Shown: positions 1 through 8,593 of the stretch, one piece after another
Layout: every line of letters starts with the position of its first letter
Position numbering within the stretch: position 1 is the first letter of the stretch
From: Amycolatopsis pithecellobii
GTDB taxonomy: Bacteria; Actinomycetota; Actinomycetes; Mycobacteriales; Pseudonocardiaceae
Reading direction: 5' to 3'
Length of the DNA stretch: 64,000 nucleotides
Assembly: GCF_009707865.1 (NCBI RefSeq)
Contig: NZ_WMBA01000004.1
Span: forward strand, 124,001 to 188,000
Program-made: the position numbers and the translations under genes
Notes under the pieces: generated by a model
Databases searched by the model: none
Told to the model about the DNA's origin: nothing
What the model saw: only the letters and a program-made list of their open reading frames with translations

Positions 1-313
1 CGTGACCGCCGTGCCGGGGCTGGCCGCCTACCACGCCGCCAAGGGCGCGGTACGGACACTGACCAAGAACGCGGCGATCAGCTACGCCCAGGACGGCATC
101 CGGGTCAACTCCGTCCATCCGGGTTTCGTGGACACCCCGATGACTCAGGCCAACGATCCGGCGGTCAACGCCGTCATCATCGGCGCCACGCCGCTCGGCC
201 GGGCCGGCCGGCCGAGCGAGATCGCCTGCGCCTGCCTGTTCCTGGCTTCCGGCGAATCCAGTTTCGTCACGGGCGCGGAACTCGCGGTCGACGGCGGTTA
301 TCTCGCCCAGTGA
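1..313 (+). CDS. SDR family oxidoreductase, C-terminal part (gene starts upstream)
   Basis: Classical short-chain dehydrogenase/reductase using NAD(P); only about 103 C-terminal residues are in the window. Seen: the YxxxK catalytic pair as YHAAK near the left edge, the RVNSVHPG segment followed by DTPM (cofactor/substrate loop), and the usual family C-terminus with FVTGAELAVDGGY. It ends 13 bp before the bicupin gene, so it is probably part of the same operon. The N-terminal glycine-rich motif is outside the window, so cofactor preference cannot be judged. Confidence 0.93.
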   Translation, partial: VTAVPGLAAYHAAKGAVRTLTKNAAISYAQDGIRVNSVHPGFVDTPMTQANDPAVNAVIIGATPLGRAGRPSEIACACLFLASGESSFVTGAELAVDGGYLAQ

Positions 314-326
314 AAAGGAGATCGTG

Positions 327-1097
327 ATGGAATTCGTCCGCAGGTTCGAACCGGGCCGCCTCGCCGGGGACAGGTTCGACCACCAGCCCCTCGCGGATCT
401 CGAAAGCTGCCTGATCGAAGGTGTCCGGGCGCCGCACGGCGCCGTCGGTTTCGACCGGCACTCCCACGACGCGGCCGACCAGCTCTACTACATTTTGGAC
501 GGTCGGATGAGCCTGGAGCTGAACGGAGACCACTACGACGTCGAGGCCGGCTCCGTCGTCTTCATCCCCGCGGGCACGCCGCACCGCAACGAATACCCGC
601 ATTCCGGCACCGAACTCCACCTCGACGTCATGCTCCCGCCCCCGCCGCGCGGTGTCCCGCTCGCCACCCCGGCCGCGCCGGACGAACGCGGCGGCCCTGG
701 CACGGCCTATGTCCGTGCGGCGGCGGACATTCCCGGTAAGGAGGTCCTGCCCGGTTTCCACATGCGGGTCCTCGCCGACCGGGACACCGGCAGCGGGCGC
801 ACCTCGTTCCGCCTCGCCACCGTGGAAGAGGGCTCGCCGGGAACGCCGTGGCACATCCACGACTTCGACCAGCTCTACTTCATCCTCGACGGCGCACTCG
901 ACATCGACATCGCGGGCCGGCACGTCCGGGCCACCCGCCACGACCTCGTCGTGCTCCCCGCGGGGGTGCCGCATCGCAACCGCAACAGCGGTCCCGGCCC
1001 GGAGAGTCACCTGGTGCTGCTGGTCCCCGAACCGGCCCGCGGGGTGACTCCCGACCAAGGGGTCGACTTCGCGCTGACCGGCCGCAGTTTCGGCTGA
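327..1097 (+). CDS. Bicupin protein, two cupin domains
   Basis: Cytosolic protein of 256 residues with two tandem beta-barrel cupin domains. Domain 1 shows HSHDAADQLYYILDGRM then PAGTPHRNEY; domain 2 shows HIHDFDQLYFILDGAL then PAGVPHRNRN. Both keep the HxH...H pattern expected of a metal site. Bicupins include gentisate dioxygenase- and quercetinase-like enzymes, so ring cleavage or isomerisation in the operon's pathway is plausible but unproven. ATG 327 is preferred over GTG 324 because AAAAGGAG sits just upstream at 313-320. The gene lies between the partial SDR and an alpha/beta hydrolase. Confidence 0.88.
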   Translation: MEFVRRFEPGRLAGDRFDHQPLADLESCLIEGVRAPHGAVGFDRHSHDAADQLYYILDGRMSLELNGDHYDVEAGSVVFIPAGTPHRNEYPHSGTELHLDVMLPPPPRGVPLATPAAPDERGGPGTAYVRAAADIPGKEVLPGFHMRVLADRDTGSGRTSFRLATVEEGSPGTPWHIHDFDQLYFILDGALDIDIAGRHVRATRHDLVVLPAGVPHRNRNSGPGPESHLVLLVPEPARGVTPDQGVDFALTGRSFG

Positions 1098-1117
1098 CGT
1101 CCGAAAGGAACCAAGAC

Positions 1118-1927
1118 ATGTCCACGATTTCCGTCGACGGCGACGTCGGCCTGCACTACCGGATCGCCGGATCGGGACCGGCGCTGGTGTTCCACCCGGG
1201 GTTCGCCAACACGCTCGACGTGTGGAACTGGGTCGTGCGCGAACTCGCCCCGCACCGCACCTGTGTCACGTTCGACCCTCGCGGCCATGGGGCGTCGGAC
1301 AAACCCGATTCCGCCTACACACTCGACGAACTGGCCGCCGACACGATCGCCCTGACCGAACGGCTCGGCCTGACCGGCGTCACCCTGGTCGGCCATTCAC
1401 TCGGCGGCGCCGTAGCCCTGCAGGCCGTGCTGAAGCACAACGCCGACGGCCGGATCGCGCGGCTGGCGCTGCTCGCTCCCGCGGCGCCACGGTTCCTGGC
1501 CGCGGACGATCTCGACCTCGGCACGCCGCCGGAAGCCTTCGCGGGCCTGCGCCAGGCGCTCGCCGAGCGCACCGTGCCCACGGTGCTGCAGACCGGCGAG
1601 ATCTTCTACCACCAGACCGATGCGGAGACCGCACGCTGGCTCACGGAGAAATGTCTGGACATGCCGGTGCACCTGGCGGAACGCTACTTCGGTCAGCTGG
1701 CCGGGATCGACTTCCGGCCGCAGCTGGCCGAAGTCGGGGTACCCGTGCTCGTGGCCTGGGGCGAGCACGACCGGATGGCCGACCCGCGGTGGGCAGGCTG
1801 GCTGCGCGAACAGAACCTGCCGGGCTGGTCGGTGCGGACACTGGCACACAGCGGCCACGGAGCGATGGTCGACGAACCGGGCCGGCTCGCCGAACTGCTC
1901 CGCGAATTCAGTGGCGGCCAGTCATGA
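1118..1927 (+). CDS. Alpha/beta hydrolase
   Basis: Hydrolase of 269 residues. Seen: the oxyanion segment FHPGFANTLDVW, the strand FDPRGHGASDKP, the nucleophile elbow GHSLGG (Ser), an acidic residue in the late VAWGEHDRM segment, and His in SGHGAMVDEP, giving a complete Ser-Asp-His triad. The family includes enol-lactonases, meta-cleavage product hydrolases and esterases. The start follows GAAAGGAA by a normal distance. The stop overlaps the flavin reductase start by 4 bp (ATGA), which suggests translational coupling. Confidence 0.9.
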   Translation: MSTISVDGDVGLHYRIAGSGPALVFHPGFANTLDVWNWVVRELAPHRTCVTFDPRGHGASDKPDSAYTLDELAADTIALTERLGLTGVTLVGHSLGGAVALQAVLKHNADGRIARLALLAPAAPRFLAADDLDLGTPPEAFAGLRQALAERTVPTVLQTGEIFYHQTDAETARWLTEKCLDMPVHLAERYFGQLAGIDFRPQLAEVGVPVLVAWGEHDRMADPRWAGWLREQNLPGWSVRTLAHSGHGAMVDEPGRLAELLREFSGGQS

Positions 1928-2400
1928 CCGCGTTCACCGACGTGATGGCCGGGGTGCCGACGCCGGTATCGGTGGTGACCGCGATGGACGGTGACCGGCC
2001 GCACGGCACGACCGTGAGCGCGTTCGCGTCGCTGTCGCTGACGCCACCGATGCTGCTGGTCTCCCTCGACCGCCGATCGGATCTGCTGACGCTGGTGCGC
2101 GCGAGCGGCCGGTTCGGGGTGAATGTGCTGTCACGAGAGCAGGCCGCGGTCGCGAAGGCGTTCGCCGTCAAGGGCGCGTCGAAGTTCGACGGGATCGCCT
2201 GGCGGCCGGCGAACGACCTGCCCCGGCTGGACGGGGTGTCGGGCTGGCTCGCGTGCGAGGTGTCGGACCTCGTCGACGGCGGTGACCACGTCGTCGCGCT
2301 CGGCACTGTCCTCGCCGCGGAGTCTTCCGGGCTCGCTCCGCTGACCTACCACGCCCGTTCGTTCGGCACGCACGTCACGTTCGAGGGGGTGGCGACATGA
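1924..2400 (+). CDS. Flavin reductase (FMN-binding split barrel)
   Basis: Protein of 158 residues of the HpaC/RutF type, which reduces FMN or FAD with NAD(P)H to supply a separate monooxygenase. Seen: [29 protein letters not shown] and [10 protein letters not shown], all typical of the flavin-binding core; the length is normal. It overlaps the hydrolase upstream and ribBA downstream by 4 bp each. Being followed directly by a flavin-synthesis gene suggests the operon feeds a flavin-hungry enzyme; no monooxygenase of this operon is inside the window. Confidence 0.92.
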   Translation: MTAFTDVMAGVPTPVSVVTAMDGDRPHGTTVSAFASLSLTPPMLLVSLDRRSDLLTLVRASGRFGVNVLSREQAAVAKAFAVKGASKFDGIAWRPANDLPRLDGVSGWLACEVSDLVDGGDHVVALGTVLAAESSGLAPLTYHARSFGTHVTFEGVAT

Positions 2401-3623
2401 CCCGCCAGGCTCCCGCCCAAGTGGTCCAGACCGCGGTCGCCGCGCTCGCCGCCGGGGGACTGGTCGTGGTGATCGACGACGCCGACCGGGAGAACGAGGG
2501 CGATCTGGTCGGGGTCGCCGAGTTCGTCACCGAGGAGCGGATGGCTTTCCTGGTACGGCACACCACCGGCATCGTCTGCGCGCCGATGCCCGCCGAGCGC
2601 TGCGACGAGCTTCACCTGCCCCAGATGGTCACCGACAACACCGACACCCACGGCACCGCCTTCACGGTGACTGTGGACCACGCCGGCACCGGTACCGGTG
2701 TGTCGGCCGCCGATCGCGCCGCAACGGTACGGGCGCTGGCCGATCCGCGCACCGGCGCGGCTGACCTGAGGCGACCGGGCCACGTGTTCCCGCTGCGTGC
2801 CCGGCCCGGTGGGGTGCTGGTGCGGGCCGGTCACACCGAGGCGGCCGTCGACCTGGCGCGACTCGCCGGTACCTCCGGGGTCGCCGTGATCAGCGAGATC
2901 ATCGCACCCGACGGATCGATGCGGCGTGGCGATTCGCTGCGCGCGTTCGCCGCCGAGCACGGGCTGCCCGTCCTCGCGATCGCCGATCTCGTCCGCCACC
3001 GGCGTGCCACCGAGCGCATGGTCGAGCATGTCGCCACGGCCGCGCTACCGACGACATGGGGTGAATTCCGTGCACTGGCCTATCGCTCCACTGTGGACGG
3101 TTCCGAACACCTCGCCCTGGTCCTCGGTGATGTCGCCGGTGCCCGGGAGGGTGTGCTGACCCGGGTGCACAGCGAATGCCTCACCGGTGACGTTTTCGGT
3201 TCGCTGCGGTGCGATTGCGGAACCCAGCTGGCGCAAGCGATGCAAGCGATCGCCGCCGAAGGCACGGGGGTGCTGGTGTACCTGCGCGGGCAGGAGGGCC
3301 GTGGCATCGGGCTGGCCCACAAGATCCGCGCCTATGCCCTGCAGGAACAGGGCCTGGACACCGTCGACGCGAACCTGGCGCAAGGCCTCCCCGTCGACTC
3401 GCGCAGCTACGGCGTCGGCGCACAAATCCTTGCCGGCCTTGGTGTTCGCCGCGTCCGGCTGATCACCAACAACCCCGCGAAGTACACCGGCCTCGACGGA
3501 TACGGGCTGCGGATCGTGGAACGGGTCGCACTGCCCGCCGGCGCCACCCCCGAGAACGTGCATTACCTGCGCACGAAACAACAGCGGCTCGGGCACCTGC
3601 TGGAGCTGGAGAGGAGTAGCTGA
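2397..3623 (+). CDS. ribBA: Bifunctional DHBP synthase / GTP cyclohydrolase II
   Basis: Riboflavin synthesis enzyme of 408 residues. The N-terminal half (about 1-205) is 3,4-dihydroxy-2-butanone 4-phosphate synthase, with DADRENEGD at 28-36, [12 protein letters not shown] and [14 protein letters not shown]. The C-terminal half is GTP cyclohydrolase II, with zinc ligands Cys261, Cys272 and Cys274 and the [15 protein letters not shown] loop. All expected catalytic motifs are present, so it looks active. It is unusual here because it sits inside a catabolic operon, next to a flavin reductase and away from other rib genes, and is joined by 4-bp and 1-bp overlaps. Confidence 0.95.
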   Translation: MTRQAPAQVVQTAVAALAAGGLVVVIDDADRENEGDLVGVAEFVTEERMAFLVRHTTGIVCAPMPAERCDELHLPQMVTDNTDTHGTAFTVTVDHAGTGTGVSAADRAATVRALADPRTGAADLRRPGHVFPLRARPGGVLVRAGHTEAAVDLARLAGTSGVAVISEIIAPDGSMRRGDSLRAFAAEHGLPVLAIADLVRHRRATERMVEHVATAALPTTWGEFRALAYRSTVDGSEHLALVLGDVAGAREGVLTRVHSECLTGDVFGSLRCDCGTQLAQAMQAIAAEGTGVLVYLRGQEGRGIGLAHKIRAYALQEQGLDTVDANLAQGLPVDSRSYGVGAQILAGLGVRRVRLITNNPAKYTGLDGYGLRIVERVALPAGATPENVHYLRTKQQRLGHLLELERSS

Positions 3624-4873
3624 TGACCGCACTCGACGACCGCCGCTATCACGGCTTCGGTCCCCGGCCCGACGGGACATACGCGCTCTCCGGTCCCCGC
3701 ATCGACCCCGCGAACAGGCCGCCCGAGATCCTCGCCCTCATGCCGGACGTGGTCGCCGCCGCCGCCGAACCCTTCGTCGGCATCACCACCGACGGATCGC
3801 CGGTGCCGGACCTTTTCGCGGTGCAGGACGAGGATTTCGACCCCAAGCCCGCGGTTCACGCCGCGGAAAACTTCCTGGCCGCGCTGAGCGCCGGGCAGCG
3901 AAAGTCCGCCCGGTTCGACATCGACGCGAAGCAGTGGCGGCTGTGGACCAACGCCTACCCGACCTGGGAACCGCACGGCGTGTATCTCGACGACGTCGGA
4001 CAAGGTCAACGCGACGCGGCGCTGGCCGTCATGGAAGCGAGCCTGTCGGCCAAGGGATTCTCCGACGCCAGGACCGCCATGCGGCTCAACGCCGCGCTCG
4101 GCGAGCTGATCGGGCAATACCCCGGCACGTTGAAGGAATACGCCTATTTCTTCGCGCTGTACGGCACTCCGTCCGTCACGAGTCCCTGGGGCTGGCAGCT
4201 GTGGGGACACCACCTCGTCCTGCACTGCTTCGTCCTCGGCAGCCAGCTGGTGCTGACCCCGGCATTCGTCGGCGCCGAACCGGTCACCGCCGACCGCGGA
4301 ACCTACCAGGGCCTCCGGTTGTTCGACGCCGAGCGCGAAGCCGGGCTGGCGCTGCGCCGCAGTTTCACCCGGCGGCAGGAGCGTCGCGCCGTATTGCATC
4401 GCTCGTTGCTCTCGGCCGAGTTGCCGGCGGACCTGGTCAACTTCGTCGACGGCAGGCATAAGGGCGGCGCGGGACGGGACAACCGGGTCATCCCTCTTGA
4501 AGGACTGCGCGCCGGCAATCTGTCCGCCGGCCAGCAAGACCTGCTGCTCGACCTGATCGGCACCTACGCCGGCCGCGCGCCCGCCGGCCCCGCGGCCGCG
4601 CTGATGGCCAGGATCCGGGCCCACCTCGACGAAACCCACGTCGCGTGGATCGGCGGTGACGCCGACGGGGACGCCTTCTACTACAAGGTGCACAGCCCGG
4701 TCCTGCTCATCGAATACGACTGCCACCAAGGCGTGTTCCTCGACAACGAAGAACCCGAGCCGTTCCACGTGCACACCATCGTCCGCACCCCCAACGGCGG
4801 CGACTACGGCCACGACCTCCTGCGCCGCCACTACGCCCAGCACCACCACCACTCGGAAGGAACCAAGCCATGA
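3623..4873 (+). CDS. DUF3500 domain protein
   Basis: Protein of 416 residues of the DUF3500 family, whose function is not established. Seen: the family-like core YGTPSVTSPWGWQLWGHHL, several His residues (HHLVLH, HVHTIVR) and a His-rich C-terminus ending in a QHHHHS run. No signal peptide or membrane segment is evident. The start overlaps the ribBA stop by 1 bp (TGATG) and the stop overlaps the next SDR by 4 bp, so it belongs to the same operon. The conserved histidines would suit a metal site, but that is inference. Confidence 0.85.
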   Translation: MTALDDRRYHGFGPRPDGTYALSGPRIDPANRPPEILALMPDVVAAAAEPFVGITTDGSPVPDLFAVQDEDFDPKPAVHAAENFLAALSAGQRKSARFDIDAKQWRLWTNAYPTWEPHGVYLDDVGQGQRDAALAVMEASLSAKGFSDARTAMRLNAALGELIGQYPGTLKEYAYFFALYGTPSVTSPWGWQLWGHHLVLHCFVLGSQLVLTPAFVGAEPVTADRGTYQGLRLFDAEREAGLALRRSFTRRQERRAVLHRSLLSAELPADLVNFVDGRHKGGAGRDNRVIPLEGLRAGNLSAGQQDLLLDLIGTYAGRAPAGPAAALMARIRAHLDETHVAWIGGDADGDAFYYKVHSPVLLIEYDCHQGVFLDNEEPEPFHVHTIVRTPNGGDYGHDLLRRHYAQHHHHSEGTKP

Positions 4874-5703
4874 CCGGACGGCTCGAGGGCAAAGTCGCCC
4901 TCGTCACCGGCGCCGCACGCGGCCAGGGCCGCAGCCACGCGATCCGCCTGGCCGGGGAAGGCGCCGACATCATCGCGATCGACTCGTGCACCGACATCGC
5001 CACCGTCGCTTATCCATTGTCCACAATGGAGGATCTGGACGCCACGGCCGCGGAGGTCGCCGGACTGGGCAGGCGCATCGTGACGGCGAAGGCCGACATC
5101 CGTGACCTTGACGGGCTTACCGCGGCGGTGGACCAGGGCGTAGCTGAGCTCGGCGGCCTGGATGCGGTGTGCGCGAATGCCGGTATCTGCTCCACGGGCC
5201 GGCTCACGGAGCTGTCCGCCGAGGCCTGGCGGGACATGATCGATGTCAACCTCACCGGGGCCTTCTACACCTTGAAGGCGACGGTGCCGCATCTGCTGGC
5301 CGGTGGTCGCGGCGGGTCGATCGTGTTCACCAGTTCGTCGCTGGCGCTGCGTGCCGCGCCGAACCTGGGCCACTACACCTCGGCCAAGGACGGGCTGCTG
5401 GGCCTGATGCGTACCGCCGCACTGGAACTCGCGCCGCACCACATCCGGGTCAACTCCCTGCATCCATCCACAGTGGACACACCGATGATTCACAACCCGG
5501 ACAACTACCGGATGTTCCTCCCGGAGGTACCCAACCCCACTCGCGAACAGGTCGAGCCGGTCTACCAATCCGTCAACGCATTACCGCACCCGTGGGTCGA
5601 GCCGATCGACATCTCCCATGCGCTGCTGTATCTCATCTCCGACGAAGCCCGCTACGTCACCGGCGTCGCGCTTCCCGTCGATCTCGGCTACGCACTGCTC
5701 TGA
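4870..5703 (+). CDS. Mycofactocin-coupled type SDR oxidoreductase
   Basis: Dehydrogenase of 277 residues. Seen: nucleotide motif TGAARGQG at 13-20, an extra segment after the cofactor Asp (DSCTDIATVAYPL), NAG, Ser155-157, and Tyr169/Lys173 in HYTSAK. The GARGQGRSHA-type motif with that insertion marks the mycofactocin-associated SDR group (carveol dehydrogenase-like), whose nicotinamide cofactor is tightly held and re-oxidised through mycofactocin. Last gene of the operon; its 3' end overlaps the convergent LacI gene by 47 bp. An intragenic palindrome containing TTGTCCACAA lies at 5013-5030. Confidence 0.92.
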   Translation: MTGRLEGKVALVTGAARGQGRSHAIRLAGEGADIIAIDSCTDIATVAYPLSTMEDLDATAAEVAGLGRRIVTAKADIRDLDGLTAAVDQGVAELGGLDAVCANAGICSTGRLTELSAEAWRDMIDVNLTGAFYTLKATVPHLLAGGRGGSIVFTSSSLALRAAPNLGHYTSAKDGLLGLMRTAALELAPHHIRVNSLHPSTVDTPMIHNPDNYRMFLPEVPNPTREQVEPVYQSVNALPHPWVEPIDISHALLYLISDEARYVTGVALPVDLGYALL

Positions 5704-6736
5704 CGACTTCGGGTTCTTCATCGGCCGGGGCGGCCGTGGAGGCCCGGATCACCAGTTCTGGTTCCAGGGCCACGGTGGTGGGGGGTTCCTGGTTCTGGTC
5801 GAGCTGGCTGAGCATCGTGGTGGCGACGCGGCGGCCCAGCGCGTGGCTGGGCAGGCGCACGGTGGTCAGTGGCGGTGTGAGGTGGCCGGTGAGGGGGGCG
5901 TCGTTGTAGCCGACGATGGAGATGTCCTCCGGGCAGCGCAGTCCGGCCTCGCCCAGGGCGTCGAGGGCCCCGATGGCCATCAGGTCGTTCTGCGCGACGA
6001 TCGCGGTGGGCCGGGGCCCCCCGGCGGCCAGCAGCGCGGCGGCGAGTCGTCTGCCTTCGGCGGTGGTCGGTTCCCGGGCCGGCTCGCCGGTGGTGACCTC
6101 GGTGCAGCCGTATTCGGTGAGCACGTCCTGAAACCCGCGGGCACGACCGGCGAACGACGAGACGTCCTGCGGTCCGCGGAGCTGCGCCAGCCGCCGGTGC
6201 CCGAGCTTGACCAGATGCTCGGTCACCAGCCGCGCCCCCAGCACATCGTCGTGGGTGACCGTGTGATGCCCACCCCCGCTGACCCGCCGAACCGCCAGCA
6301 CCACCGGCACCGATTGTTCCACCGTGGCAAGGAAATCCCCGTCCCCGGCATGCGCGGCGCTGATCACGATTCCCTCCACCCGGCGGGCGACCAGTTGCTC
6401 ACACACCCGCCGCAACGTCTCGGGATCCTCGTGCGTCTCCGACACCGCGATCAGATAGCCCCGCGGGCCGAGTACTTCCTCCACGCCCCGCAGGATCGGC
6501 GGCAGGAACGGGTTCCCCAGATCCGCCACCACCACGCCGATCAGACCGGTACTGCCCTTGCGCAACCCCCGCGCCAGCACATTGATCCGATACCCCAGTT
6601 CCCTGGCGACGGCCTCCACCCGTTGGCGGGTCTCGGCATTGACCAGATGGCGACGATCCGGATCCAACGCCCTCGACGCCGTCGCCACGTGCACGCCCGC
6701 CCGCACCGCGACATCCTTCAACGTCACATCCGCCAT
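5657..6736 (-). CDS. LacI family transcriptional regulator
   Basis: Repressor-type protein of about 359 residues. The N-terminal helix-turn-helix reads TLKDVAVRAGVHVATASRAL, followed by the hinge region and a periplasmic-binding-protein-like sensor domain (GLIGVVVADLGNPF, NDLMAIGALDAL, SIVGYNDAPL). ATG 6736 is preferred over GTG 6751 because GGAGGGG lies about 6 nt upstream of it. A symmetric site, CTGCAACTGTTTGCAC, lies 55-70 bp upstream of its own start, and the same motif occurs twice between the neighbouring amidohydrolase and ABC importer, so it probably controls itself and both of those units. Confidence 0.93.
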   Translation of the reverse strand: MADVTLKDVAVRAGVHVATASRALDPDRRHLVNAETRQRVEAVARELGYRINVLARGLRKGSTGLIGVVVADLGNPFLPPILRGVEEVLGPRGYLIAVSETHEDPETLRRVCEQLVARRVEGIVISAAHAGDGDFLATVEQSVPVVLAVRRVSGGGHHTVTHDDVLGARLVTEHLVKLGHRRLAQLRGPQDVSSFAGRARGFQDVLTEYGCTEVTTGEPAREPTTAEGRRLAAALLAAGGPRPTAIVAQNDLMAIGALDALGEAGLRCPEDISIVGYNDAPLTGHLTPPLTTVRLPSHALGRRVATTMLSQLDQNQEPPTTVALEPELVIRASTAAPADEEPEVVRAVRSRDRREARRR

Positions 6737-6790
6737 ACCCGGCCCCTCCACCCAGAACGGTCCCCGCAGCCTCCCGTGAGGCTACCCGGC

Positions 6791-6806
6791 CTGCAACTGT
6801 TTGCAC
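6791..6806. promoter_or_regulatory. LacI-type operator, copy 1 (upstream of the lacI-type gene)
   Basis: CTGCAACTGTTTGCAC: half-sites CTGCAA and TTGCAC around a 4-bp centre, matching the two sites at 8452 and 8555 in layout. Position suggests autoregulation. Inferred from symmetry and recurrence. Confidence 0.6.
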
Positions 6807-6932
6807 CCAACCTACCGTTCCCGGCGTGGCCACACCGCCGATTCCGGCGGATCGCCAGCTTGTGTTTCATAAGCGGCGGAGCCGCTTGCTGTGGGCCGTC
6901 AACCCGCACCGCTGCCTGCACCGCTGTGCAAA

Positions 6933-6950
6933 CCACTTTCGAAACAGTGG
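6933..6950 (-). terminator. Possible hairpin after the amidohydrolase gene
   Basis: CCACT/AGTGG arms around TTCGAAAC lie directly after the amidohydrolase stop codon (minus strand). There is no U-rich tract, so it may only stabilise the 3' end. Weak candidate. Confidence 0.25.
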
Positions 6951-8387
6951 CTAGTCCGATATCTCGATCCGGAACCCCTGCGCCCACCGCTCGCGAATCG
7001 GCTGCTCAGGGATCAACGAAAACCGTCGGCGGATGTCGGCTCTCGAGCGCTCCAGCGCGTCGCGCAGTGCCGGCCAGTCGATGCCGACGAGCTTGCCATT
7101 CCGCTTCACGATCCGTCCGTCGACCATCACCGTGTCGACAAGGCTGGGGTTGCCGTAGTTCACGACCGCGGCGTAGGGATCCCACATCGGCGTCAATCCC
7201 AGCGCATCGGTCCTGAGCAACAGCAGATCCGCTTTCTTGCCCACGGTGAGGCTGCCCGTGAGGTCGCCGAAACCGATGGCCTCGGCCGCGCGCACCGTGG
7301 CGATCTCGAGGACCTTTTTCTGATGCACTTTGCGGGTCATCTTGAGGGGGTTCTGCAATGACCGCTCCAATCGCCATTCGTTCAACAGCGCCCGCATCTG
7401 CCCGAACATGTCGCCGCCGAAGTCGATCGTCGCGTCGATCCCGATGCTCGATTGCCCGCCCAGCCGCGTGAAGCGATTGACGACCGGATAAGCCCCGTAG
7501 GTCATCTCGATCTCGATCGCGGAACTGACCGAGGCGCCACCGTCGATGATCATCCGGAGTTCGTCGTCGGTGAGATGGTTCCCATGCACGAAAAGGAGAT
7601 CCGGACGGATCTCGCCCGCCTCGTGCAGCTCCCGCACCACGTTGAGTGGTTCACGGGAGCTCATGCCGACATGGATGCTGATGCGCGCGGGCCGCAACGT
7701 GCGGCTCCATCGCAGCTCCTCGAGCATCGACTCCGATTCGGGAAGGGTCTCGAACTCGCGGGAGGCGATCCCGAAACGCACCCGGGCCGACTCGTCGGCG
7801 AAGTACGTGTCGCGGATACGGGTCGCGTTCTTCTTGTGCCACTCGTTGAGCGGGCCGTTGACCTCGCCAAGGAGACGAGGCAGATCCGACGCGTCCTGTC
7901 CGGGCTTGTAGGCGAGATTCCGGTATGTGCCGTAGCAGAAGATTCCGCGGATGCCGGAGTCGATGATGCCCTCCGCCAAGCCGTCCGAATGGGCTTCCGA
8001 CAGTTGCAGGTGCGAGTGATCGACCAGCGTCGTGATGCCCGAATCGAGCGCCTCCAGTGCGCCGACCCGGTTTGCCAGCGCCGCGTCTTCGGGCTCGTAG
8101 CAGATGCAGTACATGCCGCGGATGTAGGTCAGGTAGTCGAGGAGATTCCAGTCGGTTCGCACGCCGTGCAGCGGCGTTTGCCACGTGTGCCGGTGGGTGT
8201 CGACGAAACCGGGGCACAGCACCGTTCCCGACGCGTCGATGACCTGCGCGTCATCGATGTCCAGATTCGGCGCGATGGCCGCGATGAGATCGTCTTCGAC
8301 GAGCAGATCTCCCACGGCCAGGTCCTCGGACTTGCCGTCCATCGGGAGAATGGTCGCGCCTGTGAACAGAGTGCGGTGTTTGTTCAT
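6951..8387 (-). CDS. Metal-dependent amidohydrolase (deaminase/chlorohydrolase type)
   Basis: Amidohydrolase-superfamily enzyme of 478 residues (SsnA/AtzA/guanine-deaminase-like group). Seen: CPGFVDTHRHTWQTP with HxH at 65-67, a metal His in ISIHVGMSS, HGNHLTDDEL, the late Asp in GIDATIDFGGD, and the C-terminal GKKADLLLLR strand. Such enzymes deaminate or hydrolyse purines, pyrimidines, triazines and related N-compounds. ATG 8387 is taken; ATG 8399 is possible, and neither has a strong Shine-Dalgarno sequence. It is divergent from a polyamine-type ABC importer and shares its operator motif, so the importer probably brings in its substrate. Confidence 0.9.
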   Translation of the reverse strand: MNKHRTLFTGATILPMDGKSEDLAVGDLLVEDDLIAAIAPNLDIDDAQVIDASGTVLCPGFVDTHRHTWQTPLHGVRTDWNLLDYLTYIRGMYCICYEPEDAALANRVGALEALDSGITTLVDHSHLQLSEAHSDGLAEGIIDSGIRGIFCYGTYRNLAYKPGQDASDLPRLLGEVNGPLNEWHKKNATRIRDTYFADESARVRFGIASREFETLPESESMLEELRWSRTLRPARISIHVGMSSREPLNVVRELHEAGEIRPDLLFVHGNHLTDDELRMIIDGGASVSSAIEIEMTYGAYPVVNRFTRLGGQSSIGIDATIDFGGDMFGQMRALLNEWRLERSLQNPLKMTRKVHQKKVLEIATVRAAEAIGFGDLTGSLTVGKKADLLLLRTDALGLTPMWDPYAAVVNYGNPSLVDTVMVDGRIVKRNGKLVGIDWPALRDALERSRADIRRRFSLIPEQPIRERWAQGFRIEISD

Positions 8388-8428
8388 GTGCCAATCCATC
8401 GTGTCAGCGGGGGCGGGATTTGCATCGC

Positions 8429-8467
8429 ATCCTATTTCTTGCCGACTGTTCGTGCAAACGATTGCTC
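8429..8467 (-). promoter_or_regulatory. Amidohydrolase promoter with overlapping LacI-type operator (copy 2)
   Basis: On the minus strand, -35 TTGCAC (8457-8452), a 17-nt spacer, then -10 TAGGAT (8434-8429). The operator GTGCAAACGATTGCTC at 8452-8467 covers the -35 box, so a bound LacI protein would block polymerase. Spacing and motif are read directly; activity is inferred. Confidence 0.6.
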
Positions 8468-8523
8468 CGTCGGGTGGTCGACATGAAGTTGGGCCCTGAG
8501 CACGTTGTCGAGCCGAGCGAGGC

Positions 8524-8570
8524 TTGCACGGGGCAACCCCTTCGGCTAGCATCCCTGCAAACGATTGCAG
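8524..8570 (+). promoter_or_regulatory. ABC importer promoter with LacI-type operator (copy 3)
   Basis: -35 TTGCAC (8524-8529), a 17-nt spacer, -10 TAGCAT (8547-8552), then CTGCAAACGATTGCAG (8555-8570) over the expected transcription start. The operator is CTGCAA-N4-TTGCAG, fully symmetric in its arms. It lies 24-39 bp before the binding-protein gene. Confidence 0.65.
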
Positions 8571-8593
8571 CCTCAATGGTGAGGAGTAAGAAC

